Part shown: piece after piece, positions 1 to 6,206 of the stretch
Layout: each line of letters opens with the position of its first letter
How positions within the stretch are numbered: the first letter of the stretch is position 1
DNA from: Dehalococcoidia bacterium
Lineage (GTDB): Bacteria > Chloroflexota > Dehalococcoidia > Lucifugimonadales > SHYF01
Direction: 5' to 3'
Length of the DNA stretch: 8,393 nt
NCBI GenBank assembly: GCA_009692985.1
Contig: SHYF01000065.1
Coordinates: forward strand, 1 to 8,393
Program-made: the position numbers and the translations under genes
Notes under the pieces: model-generated
What the model was told of the DNA's origin: nothing
The model's input: only the letters and a program-made list of their open reading frames with translations
Databases searched by the model: none

Positions 1-2
1 TG

Positions 3-935
3 TTCTGCAAGATATATCTACCAGGCCAGTTGACCACTCCGGAAGCCTTTAACTGGAACATTCATGCTCATAGCGAACTGCGGCAGCAAGAGTTCCGTGG
101 GCAGGTTCTTTCTGTTCGCCGTTCCAAAGCCCTTGACGAACGGTGGAAAGCATACATGGACGACCCAAGGTTCCCTGTCAAGAGTGAGAGGTTCTTTATC
201 AACCAGTATGTGAATGCGTTGGAACGGAAAGGTATGAAAGCCGCCCTCTTTGAGCAAGTGGTAGTTGGCTCCTTGAATGCAGTCACTGTGGAAGAGAATA
301 GTAGTGGGCGTGAGGTTTCCGGGTACGCTTGTCGGATGAATCCATACGTCGACCTTCGGACGCAGTCAAGACGGGCTGTAAAAGGTCAGATTAGCTATTC
401 GCTGCTCCAGACCACACTGTTTGATGAGTTTGTTAGCGGTGATCTGACTGGGCACGATTACGCTACTGCCAAGGCGGACAGTGACCCTCGTGCCCGGGAG
501 ACTAAGAACCTTCTCAGACTTCTCAACCTTTTGGCTGCGCAATCCATGGAGGGAAGGCTAGACGCCCAAGGCGATGCTCCTAAAGAAACCCTCGTGAGAA
601 CTTCTACTGAAGCAATGTGGAAGAAGGGAGCGGTTCGCTACTGGGTGGTTGAGCTAAAGAAAGCCATCTCTCTCATAACTGGTATCGTTGGCGATGACAT
701 GAACCGTATCTTTCAATTCAACTTGTCAGACGAGGTGTGGCGGAATATCTCGGAGGCGATTCAGCGTATCAAGAACTATGGGGCTTGGGCAGACGCCGAC
801 ACCAGGGAGTTGCTCAATGCAAACACCTTGGACATCACGGCGGACGCAATTGCGAGGTGGGCAAAGCGGAATGGGGCTGAGGTCTTGGATGCATACTTCT
901 TGGCAGGCAAGCCTCGTCCAGGCATGATGGGATAG
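3..935 (+). CDS. Hypothetical protein, 5' end cut by window edge
   Basis: I do not recognise this family. The frame is open to the left edge, so the gene probably begins outside the window. A TTG at 30 would give 301 aa, but it has no convincing ribosome-binding site, and the residues before it (FCKIYLPGQ) read like protein. The product is soluble-looking, with no signal peptide or membrane segment, and mixed alpha-helical in character. Numbered from the TTG, visible stretches are a basic/aromatic part around residues 30-65 (RSKALDERW, RFFINQY), a polar part near 105-125 (MNPYVDLRTQSRR) and a helical C-terminal third rich in Trp, Ile and Asn. The lines I counted are about 43-55% G+C, lower than the genes to the right, and third positions lack a strong G/C bias. 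That hints at a different history, such as an accessory or defence-type gene, but this is inference. It is convergent with the DUF4129 operon. Confidence 0.6.
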   Translation, partial: FCKIYLPGQLTTPEAFNWNIHAHSELRQQEFRGQVLSVRRSKALDERWKAYMDDPRFPVKSERFFINQYVNALERKGMKAALFEQVVVGSLNAVTVEENSSGREVSGYACRMNPYVDLRTQSRRAVKGQISYSLLQTTLFDEFVSGDLTGHDYATAKADSDPRARETKNLLRLLNLLAAQSMEGRLDAQGDAPKETLVRTSTEAMWKKGAVRYWVVELKKAISLITGIVGDDMNRIFQFNLSDEVWRNISEAIQRIKNYGAWADADTRELLNANTLDITADAIARWAKRNGAEVLDAYFLAGKPRPGMMG

Positions 936-950
936 CCAGGGCAGCAGCCA

Positions 951-982
951 AAGTAGGGGCACGGCATGCCGTGCCCCTACTT
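951..982. repeat. Perfect 32-nt palindrome between convergent genes, possible bidirectional terminator
   Basis: The left half is AAGTAGGGGCACGGCA and the right half is its exact reverse complement, with the axis between 966 and 967. As RNA it gives a very stable GC-rich hairpin on either strand. It lies 16 bp after the stop of the left-edge gene and includes the stop codon (977-979) of the convergent DUF4129 gene. Folding could therefore end transcription from both sides or protect both 3' ends. Only a two-base T run follows on the plus strand, so it is not a textbook intrinsic terminator. From memory, near-identical GTAGGGGCACGGC palindromes occur as dispersed repeats in some Chloroflexi and other genomes; I could not check this. 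Confidence 0.75.
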
Positions 983-2566
983 GACCAGGGGGCTGTCGTT
1001 CTTTACGTGGATCAGCTCCCGTATGCCGGCGTAGATGCGCCGCCACATCCGGTTGAGCAGGCCCTTCTCTTCTGGTGAGACCGCCTGCTCGCCGTAGCGG
1101 ACCGACACATAGTCATGGGTGATCTGCTCCAGGGCATCTCCTTCGGTGGGGAAATGGCGTTTCAGTGTGTCCAGGTACTCATTGGGCGTCTCTTTCGCCC
1201 TGCGAGGGAAGCCGGCGGTACGCGCCTCATCCAGCAAAGCGGCGTACATCTCCCGCACCTCCAACTCTTGGTCTGGTGAGTCGCGCCGAGAATGAGCCCG
1301 GGCTGGTCCGCGGAATCGCGCGCGCTGCCCCTGGCCCCGAAACCAGAAGAGCAATCGAAAGAGGCCCAGGAGGAGGTCCCGCACAAAATCCCTCCAAGAG
1401 CCAACGGACTCGTGGAGCTCCGTGAAGCCTGCCTGCTGAATGGCACCCCGGCGGCGCTTCAGAAGAAGACGAGCAAGAAAGCGCACTGCCAGGGCCAGGA
1501 TTAGGAGCAGCAGGCCCCATTTCAGCAGTATGACCCAGAGGGGGGTAGCAACGTCAACATTCTCCTTAGTAACGGTTCGAAGAGCGCTCAGGTCAGGGAT
1601 CTGGATTCTGATCTGCTCTACGGGCCCTCGCTTGGCGATCAGCCACCGGACGGCGTAGATTAGCAGTGCCACGAAATAGGCAATAGGCAGCATCAGATAG
1701 TACAGCAGGTACGCCACTGCATATGAAACCAGGGAAATCAAGCGCACCAAGACCGACCAGAAGTTCACGGAGAACACCCCAGATAGAATGGCGCCGGCCA
1801 TCACAGTCCCTGTCACTACTCCCAGCAAAACCGCCGACCACCGCTGGCCAGAGATCTGGGGAGCCTCCCCTAGCTCCGTTATTTCGGCCCTGACCCTCAT
1901 GAGGTGGCTCATTGCGAGCGCTGAGGCAGCGGCAGCGAAGAAGACTACGACGATTGCCAGGGCGTGCCAACGGGTTGTGGCAAAGCCTACGCCGGACCTG
2001 AAGGCCATCTCCCACGCCAGCAGCGCCAGGATCAAGCCTCCTAATCCCACAAGGAAGGAGTGAAGCACCTGTTCCTGGTGAAGCCCTTCCTGGGCCAGCC
2101 GGTAGCCGCGCCACCACAGGTAGGCGCTGCCCAGCAGAGTCACATGGAGGGCAGAAGGGAAAGTGCCCGCCAGGCCGTATGTTGCCAGTCTGATCCACCC
2201 TGGGTCAAGCAGGCCGTAGCCACCGCCGTTTTCCAGCCGGGCCACCACGGCCAGCAACAAGGCGCTGAAGAACCCGGCGAAAAGGCGCGCTTTCCTGGTA
2301 CTCCAGTGCTGTTGCCCCAGAATCTGAACGGTGTGAAAGCTGGTCCAAAGGAGGAACAAGATTGACACAGGGCCCAGGGACACCCTTCCGAATCCAAATC
2401 CACCCCATAGACCCAGCCACACCATCCACGCGTAGAACCACATCCCCTCAACAAGCGACACGGCAAGGAGCAGCAGGTGGCCTGAACTGAGCCAGTACGA
2501 AACCAGGCCGCCCAAGTCCGCAGACTCGGTAGGGCCTTGCCCCGCGGGAGCCGATACGCCCTTCAT
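977..2566 (-). CDS. Multi-pass membrane protein with C-terminal DUF4129 domain
   Basis: This is a 529-aa integral membrane protein. About ten hydrophobic segments span residues 30-368, including one long double pass at 269-312. A basic linker (370-433, with KRRR and RGQGQRARFRG) leads to a cytoplasmic DUF4129 domain at about 437-505, recognisable from REMYAALLDEA, ETPNEYLDTL and the YVSVRYGE end. In the TgpA family a transglutaminase core sits outside the membrane between the last helices and DUF4129. Here only a 29-residue loop (312-340) fills that place, so no such enzyme is present. The ATG at 2566 overlaps the DUF58 stop as ATGA and has GAGGTGG eight bases upstream, so I prefer it to the in-frame TTG at 2596. 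It is the last gene of the moxR operon and probably translationally coupled. Its role is unknown, presumably in the envelope. Confidence 0.88.
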   Translation of the reverse strand: MKGVSAPAGQGPTESADLGGLVSYWLSSGHLLLLAVSLVEGMWFYAWMVWLGLWGGFGFGRVSLGPVSILFLLWTSFHTVQILGQQHWSTRKARLFAGFFSALLLAVVARLENGGGYGLLDPGWIRLATYGLAGTFPSALHVTLLGSAYLWWRGYRLAQEGLHQEQVLHSFLVGLGGLILALLAWEMAFRSGVGFATTRWHALAIVVVFFAAAASALAMSHLMRVRAEITELGEAPQISGQRWSAVLLGVVTGTVMAGAILSGVFSVNFWSVLVRLISLVSYAVAYLLYYLMLPIAYFVALLIYAVRWLIAKRGPVEQIRIQIPDLSALRTVTKENVDVATPLWVILLKWGLLLLILALAVRFLARLLLKRRRGAIQQAGFTELHESVGSWRDFVRDLLLGLFRLLFWFRGQGQRARFRGPARAHSRRDSPDQELEVREMYAALLDEARTAGFPRRAKETPNEYLDTLKRHFPTEGDALEQITHDYVSVRYGEQAVSPEEKGLLNRMWRRIYAGIRELIHVKNDSPLVK

Positions 2567-3777
2567 TGCAACGCCACCTCTTGGACCTGCTGCCAATCCA
2601 CAGCGTCGGACACAGCGTACGTGGGAATGCCACTCGCAACGTTGCCAGCAGACCCGCCTATGTGCACCAGGGAGACTCCCCAGCCAGCGCGTCGCAGTCG
2701 CCCCAGGACATTCAGCGTTGCGGCATCGGGTATCGCCGTCACCACCATGATGGTCGTTCCCCAGGGCAGATGCCTGCTCTGCTCCAGGATAAGGCTCGCC
2801 AGTGGAATGGAGTCTTCTGGGTGGACCTGGGCCATCACCTCCAGGATGCGGGTGAGCTGCTCTGAATGTCTGGCTGGATGCACCTCCAAGAGGTGCGACG
2901 TGAGGCGAGAGGCCTGATTCACATAGACTCCCACTGGGTAGCCTTTCGCCAGCGCGTAGTTGGCCAAGGCAGTCGCAGTCAGTACACCCAACTCAAGCAG
3001 TTGGGGTATCGTCCCCTGGAGCGGTGGATCCATGGTGCGAACGCCGAAAAAGAGGACGAAATTCGCTGTGGTGGATGCATCGAATACTCTGGTCTGCAAG
3101 CGCCCCAAACGGGCGGTGGACTTCCAGTGAACGTATCTCAGACTGTCTCCAACCACGTAGTCACGGCTTCCCACGGGCCTGGTTACATCGTCAAAAAGGG
3201 TCCGGCGGACGCGGACGTTACCGTAAGGTTCCCAAGAAGGAAGCCTGGACTCCACCAGCGGCAAAACACGAGGATACACTGTCAGGAGGAGGTCGCGCTC
3301 TATGCGCATCTCGGTGCTGGACATTCCGAAGAGGTCGCCGGAGCGGATACGCATGGGACCCAGGTAAAAGAGACCCCTATGTTCGCAACGTAGAGCGTAA
3401 GTGCGGGTGACTTGATGGTACCAGCCCATGGAGAGTAGGCTGGTGAGAGCAATCCGTCCAGGGTACGGCGCTGGAATGGTGCGGTCTTGAATGGGTCTGA
3501 CCTCCTTGGGAATCTCGTCGGTCACCTGGACCCATGGCAACGGAAGGAACTTCCGGTTAGTCAACCTGGTGGTGAACTGGAGCTCCTCACCCGTGAATGC
3601 GCGGTTAGAGCTTAGGGAGTGGTGGTACTCCACCCGTGCAAGGGAATACTTAGCCCACAGGTTGGAAACAGTGGCCAGGACCAGTATTAGCGATCCCGCC
3701 ATCAGCAGCGGCGCTGAGCCCAGGGTGGCACCCGCCAGCACCATCACAACCGCGGCAAACAGCCAGAACTTTCCCAT
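2563..3777 (-). CDS. DUF58 domain-containing protein
   Basis: This 404-aa protein is the usual partner of MoxR ATPases. Two N-terminal membrane helices (about residues 4-20 and 23-41) are followed by a long soluble part. The DUF58 signature is clear at residues 204-223: R205, Y207, G210-D211, R214, H217-W218, then T221-A-R223, matching the family pattern RxYxxGDxxRxxxWxxTAR. The C-terminal part (240-404) has the alternating hydrophobic-strand look of a von Willebrand A-like fold (VLFFGVR, TTIMVVTAIP), which is common in this family. I see no clear MIDAS metal site. The ATG at 3777 comes 6 bp after the moxR stop with only a weak ribosome site, and the stop overlaps the DUF4129 start. Function is not established. 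In related operons it is thought to work with MoxR in assembling or quality-controlling envelope proteins. Confidence 0.93.
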   Translation of the reverse strand: MGKFWLFAAVVMVLAGATLGSAPLLMAGSLILVLATVSNLWAKYSLARVEYHHSLSSNRAFTGEELQFTTRLTNRKFLPLPWVQVTDEIPKEVRPIQDRTIPAPYPGRIALTSLLSMGWYHQVTRTYALRCEHRGLFYLGPMRIRSGDLFGMSSTEMRIERDLLLTVYPRVLPLVESRLPSWEPYGNVRVRRTLFDDVTRPVGSRDYVVGDSLRYVHWKSTARLGRLQTRVFDASTTANFVLFFGVRTMDPPLQGTIPQLLELGVLTATALANYALAKGYPVGVYVNQASRLTSHLLEVHPARHSEQLTRILEVMAQVHPEDSIPLASLILEQSRHLPWGTTIMVVTAIPDAATLNVLGRLRRAGWGVSLVHIGGSAGNVASGIPTYAVSDAVDWQQVQEVALQ

Positions 3778-3783
3778 GTCGTC

Positions 3784-4770
3784 TCATTGGGGGCGGACAT
3801 CAGCCACACCCAGGTCTTCCTCCACGGGCACCGGCACGCTTTCCAACACCTCTTTCAGGATGTCCGGGACGGTGTGACCCCTGAGATGGCTCTGCGTCTT
3901 TGGTATGATGCGGTGCGCCATGACGAAAGGAGCCAGGGCCTTAATGTCGTCTGGGATGGCATATGAACGGCCTCGCACGGCGGCCAGGGCCTGGCCGGTC
4001 CTGTACAGGGCCAGCATGGCCCTGGGGCTGGCCCCCAGGTCTACCCAGGGATGAGAGCGCGTGGCGTGCACTAGAGCGATGATGTAGTCCTCCACAGGAG
4101 GGGCAACGTGGACCTTCCGTACCAGGTGCTGAAGCTCCACAATCTCACTGCTCTGGGCAACAGGTTCCAACTCCTCCAACGGGTCTTTCTCGCTAAAGCG
4201 CCGCAAGATGAGGCGGTCCTCCTCTTGTGAGGGGTATCCCAGGCTCACCTGCATAATAAACCGGTCTAGCTGGGCCTCTGGCAGCGGGAAAGTGCCCTCC
4301 AGTTCAATGGGGTTTTGGGTGGCCATAACCAGGAAGGGCCTGGGCAGGGCTATGGTCTCGCCCTCCACAGTCACCTGCCGCTCCTGCATCGCCTCCAGCA
4401 GGGCTGACTGAGTGCGCGGCGTGGCACGATTGATCTCGTCTACCAAAAGGGTCTGGGCCATGATGGGGCCGGGCCGGAACTGGAACGTGGAAGTCTGCTG
4501 GTTGAACACGTAGGTGCCGGTTATGTCCGAAGGCAGAAGGTCGGGCGTACCCTGGACACGGCGGAAGGAGCAGTTCAAAGAACGGGCGATTGCCTTGGCC
4601 AGCATTGTTTTGCCTGTGCCCGGCACATCCTGAATCAGCAGGTGGCCCTCGCAGAGGACCGCCACAAGCGTGAGGGCCACCACGTCGCCCTTGCCAACAA
4701 TAACGCGCTCGACGTTCTCCTGAAGGCGGCTCGCCGTGGTGGCGATGCGTCCCACCTCTTCTGGTTGCAA
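3784..4770 (-). CDS. moxR: MoxR-family AAA+ ATPase
   Basis: This 328-aa protein is a full-length MoxR AAA+ ATPase, thought to act as an ATP-driven chaperone that matures or activates protein complexes, often in the envelope. All the key parts are intact: Walker A DVPGTGKT at 48-55, Walker B LLVDEIN at 108-114, sensor 1 ATQNP at 150-154, a PEAQLDRF segment with the probable arginine finger R170, and sensor 2 GASPRA at 246-251. The C-terminal lid domain ends with DILKEVLESVPVP. The start is TTG at 4770, supported by AAAGGAG five bases upstream; no ATG lies close by in frame. It is first in the minus-strand operon with DUF58 and DUF4129. I could not find a clear promoter in the 57 bp between this start and repeat A copy 1. 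Confidence 0.95.
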   Translation of the reverse strand: MQPEEVGRIATTASRLQENVERVIVGKGDVVALTLVAVLCEGHLLIQDVPGTGKTMLAKAIARSLNCSFRRVQGTPDLLPSDITGTYVFNQQTSTFQFRPGPIMAQTLLVDEINRATPRTQSALLEAMQERQVTVEGETIALPRPFLVMATQNPIELEGTFPLPEAQLDRFIMQVSLGYPSQEEDRLILRRFSEKDPLEELEPVAQSSEIVELQHLVRKVHVAPPVEDYIIALVHATRSHPWVDLGASPRAMLALYRTGQALAAVRGRSYAIPDDIKALAPFVMAHRIIPKTQSHLRGHTVPDILKEVLESVPVPVEEDLGVADVRPQ

Positions 4771-4826
4771 GTTGGCTCCTTTATCCAGGTGTGTCTTGCC
4801 CCTGGGCCTCAGCTAGCAGGGCGACA

Positions 4827-4947
4827 AAAACTCTTTCGACCATCCCCCTGGCCCCCTTCTTGTCCAGGAAGGGGGTGGAAAGCATATCTGGGGGATACCC
4901 CCAGTCCCCCACCCAAGGGGCTTCGCCCCTATGGACTCTCCTTTTTC
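4827..4947 (+). repeat. Intergenic repeat A, copy 1
   Basis: This 121-bp segment matches 7458-7577 in the same orientation at about 85% identity (17 mismatches and one gap by my alignment). It carries three stem-loops in a row: an 8-bp stem CCCCCTTC/GAAGGGGG around 4853-4876, the perfect stem CTGGGGG-ATA-CCCCCAG at 4888-4904, and AGGGGC-TTC-GCCCCT near 4916-4930. There is no credible reading frame or transposase. It sits upstream of moxR on the minus strand, as copy 2 does upstream of mazG. It looks like a non-coding dispersed element of REP or MITE type; the exact ends are uncertain by a few bases. Confidence 0.8.
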
Positions 4948-5126
4948 AACTGCCCGTAAGACCTGCACCATCCCTATTTGCCGTGATTAGAAAGCTGAAG
5001 ACAAGGCGAAGGCGTTTCACCAAGGTCGCTGTGTAAGGTAGAAGGATTCTAGGGGATATAGAATAAACGGTCAACGTCTGACATTTTGCGGGCTGGCGTA
5101 TGTTTCTGCAGAGTGATGGCTTGTCC
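4948..5126. other. Intergenic stretch with no recognised feature
   Basis: About 180 bp of moderately AT-rich sequence lies between repeat A copy 1 and the hairpin at 5127. I see no gene, RNA gene or clear promoter here. A minus-strand reading frame (4946-5161) is open by chance: it has no ribosome-binding site, no family resemblance and an ordinary random-looking product. The moxR operon promoter could lie here or in repeat A, but I cannot point to boxes. Confidence 0.5.
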
Positions 5127-5160
5127 TGGTACTTATGGTCATAAACCAAATAAGATACCA
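5127..5160. repeat. AT-rich imperfect inverted repeat
   Basis: The arms are TGGTACTTATGGT and ACCA-AA-TAAG-A-TACCA around a CATAA loop (5140-5144). They give about 13 base pairs with small bulges at 5149-5150 and 5155. Its AT-rich stem is unlike the GC-rich hairpins nearby, and it ends 5 bp before repeat element B. It could be an operator, a weak terminator or the remnant of an insertion boundary. No T run follows. Confidence 0.45.
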
Positions 5161-5165
5161 TTCGC

Positions 5166-5255
5166 TTTCACCCCCGCTCTAACTCTCCCCCGTCAAGGTG
5201 GAGAGGAGAAAATCCCTTCCCCCTTCATGGGGGAAGGTGTGGATGGGGGGTGAAA
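5166..5255. repeat. Small repeat element B with terminal inverted repeats (MITE-like)
   Basis: The 90-bp element begins TTTCACCCCC (5166-5175) and ends with the exact inverse GGGGGTGAAA (5246-5255). Inside are two hairpins side by side: CTCTCCCCC-GTCAA-GGTGGAGAG (5183-5205, one mismatch) and the perfect 9-bp CCTTCCCCC-TTCAT-GGGGGAAGG (5215-5237). No target-site duplication is obvious and no protein is encoded. The architecture fits a non-autonomous mobile element or a REP-like repeat. Only one copy lies in the window, so dispersal is inferred from structure and from recollection of similar repeats in Chloroflexi. Confidence 0.65.
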
Positions 5256-5302
5256 CAACTGTCTAACTGCCTGCTAAGTTGTTTTCTTGATGCCCATTAG
5301 TC

Positions 5303-5320
5303 GGGGGTCTGGACACCCCC
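5303..5320. repeat. GC-rich hairpin upstream of fabI
   Basis: GGGGGT (5303-5308) and ACCCCC (5315-5320) form a perfect 6-bp stem around CTGGAC. It lies about 40 bp upstream of the proposed fabI -10 box. No T run follows, so a terminator role is doubtful. It may be a remnant of a repeat like the GGGGG-ATA-CCCCC hairpin of repeat A. Confidence 0.45.
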
Positions 5321-5357
5321 TCACAAGCAAGCAGAACTCCTGTCGCATTCTGGCGAA

Positions 5358-5366
5358 TGGTATACT
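5358..5366 (+). promoter_or_regulatory. Probable extended -10 promoter of fabI-ridA
   Basis: TGG-TATACT matches an extended -10 element (TGn plus five of six TATAAT bases). No good -35 box lies 17 bp upstream, which is typical of extended -10 promoters. Transcription would start near 5373, leaving a leader of about 50 nt before the TTG at 5423. The upstream ATG at 5357 falls inside this element, an argument against using it as the fabI start. Confidence 0.5.
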
Positions 5367-5377
5367 TGGTGGAATCA

Positions 5378-5423
5378 CTCTGGGAAACCAGAGAAGAAAA
5401 GTATCAACCGAGGTGTAACACCT
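5378..5423 (+). promoter_or_regulatory. fabI leader with two small hairpins, one over the ribosome-binding site
   Basis: The first hairpin is CTCTGG-GAAA-CCAGAG (5378-5393), a perfect 6-bp stem with a GNRA-type tetraloop. The second is AGGTG-TAA-CACCT (5411-5423), whose left arm is the ribosome-binding site (GAGGTG, 5410-5415) and whose right arm ends on the first base of the TTG start. If it forms, it would hide the start site; the same symmetry could instead be a protein-binding DNA operator. Regulation is inference. Confidence 0.45.
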
Positions 5424-6196
5424 TGATTCCAGTAGACCTCCAGGGAAAGTCGGGCATTGTATTCGGCGTGGCCAATAACAGAAGCATAGCCTGGGCCATT
5501 GCCCAGGTTCTTCACGAGGCAGGAGTCAGCCTGGCCATAACCTACCAGAATGAGCGACTGTACGAGCGAGTCTCCAAGCTGGCAGAGGGATATGACAGGA
5601 TAACTCTTCTGGAGTGCGATGTAAGCGACGACCAGCACATAGCAGACGTTTTCAGCCAGGCGCAGCAGCGGCTTGACAACATCTCATTTGTAATTCACAG
5701 CATAGCTTACGCCAACCGAGAGGACCTGGACGGCGAATTCTCCAAGACAAGCCGCCAGGGGTTTCAAACGGCCCTAGAGGTCAGCGCATACTCGCTGCTG
5801 CCCATAGCCCGGTACGCTGCGCCCTTGATGGAGCAGGGCGGTAGCATCGTAACACTCACATTCGAGGCTTCGGAGCGTGTCTACCCTGGCTACAACATCA
5901 TGGGGACGGCCAAGGCCGCCCTGGAGAACGAGGTCCGACAGCTAGCCTACGAGTTGGGGGAGAAGAACATCCGCGTCAACGCCATTTCGGCAGGCCCCCT
6001 GGAAACACTGGCGGCCCGGGGGATCCACGGCTTCCTTGACATGAGACGCATCCATGCTGAGCGGTCGCCCCTTCGCCGGAACATCACGCTGGAGGAGGTG
6101 GCCAAGGTGGCCCTCTTCCTGTGCAGCGACCTTTCCAGCGGCATCACAGGCACCACCATACCCGTGGACGCTGGCTACCACATTATGGGGGTGTAA
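5423..6196 (+). CDS. fabI: Enoyl-[acyl-carrier-protein] reductase, FabI type
   Basis: FabI catalyses the last step of each fatty-acid elongation cycle, reducing trans-2-enoyl-ACP with NAD(P)H in the cytoplasm. The 257-aa product is an atypical short-chain dehydrogenase of normal FabI length. Cofactor-binding GVANNRSIAW is at 15-24, CDVSD at 65-69 and HSIAYA at 92-97. The active site has Y157 and K164 in the Y-x6-K pattern (PGYNIMGTAK). The residue aligned with E. coli Y146 is F147, as in mycobacterial InhA (F149). The substrate-loop region SAGPLETLAARGI follows, and the end GTTIPVDAGYHIMGV is typical. I chose the TTG at 5423 because GAGGTG precedes it and it gives the family N-terminus (IPVDLQGKS). 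The longer frame from ATG 5357 would add 22 unrelated residues encoded by promoter and leader. The Rid gene follows after 10 bp. Confidence 0.95.
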   Translation: MIPVDLQGKSGIVFGVANNRSIAWAIAQVLHEAGVSLAITYQNERLYERVSKLAEGYDRITLLECDVSDDQHIADVFSQAQQRLDNISFVIHSIAYANREDLDGEFSKTSRQGFQTALEVSAYSLLPIARYAAPLMEQGGSIVTLTFEASERVYPGYNIMGTAKAALENEVRQLAYELGEKNIRVNAISAGPLETLAARGIHGFLDMRRIHAERSPLRRNITLEEVAKVALFLCSDLSSGITGTTIPVDAGYHIMGV

Positions 6197-6206
6197 GAAA
6201 CGTCCC

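Noticed and set aside
3..935. Possible DndB/DGQHR-type DNA-modification protein
   Set aside because: The overall helical look and the left-edge position suggested it, but I see no DGQHR-like motif or other defining residue. The resemblance is only impressionistic, so it stays hypothetical.
1593..2198. Long minus-strand frame of 201 codons inside the DUF4129 gene
   Set aside because: It is an out-of-frame shadow of a GC-rich, clearly coding gene. Its product has no coherent membrane or domain pattern and no start signal.
4771..4826. Promoter for the moxR operon, with TTGTCG as a -35 box
   Set aside because: No -10-like hexamer lies at a suitable distance downstream, so the match is too weak to report as a promoter.
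4946..5161. Minus-strand 71-codon reading frame in the moxR-fabI gap
   Set aside because: There is no ribosome-binding site, no recognisable family and a composition like random translation, and it overlaps the edge of repeat A and the AT-rich hairpin.
4827..5255. CRISPR-like array from the clustered hairpin repeats
   Set aside because: The repeats differ from one another, have no regular spacing or unique spacers, and no cas gene is present.
5357..5422. 22-residue N-terminal extension of FabI from ATG 5357
   Set aside because: The ATG lies in the probable -10 promoter element, has no ribosome site, and gives residues absent from the family, while TTG 5423 has a good site and gives normal length.
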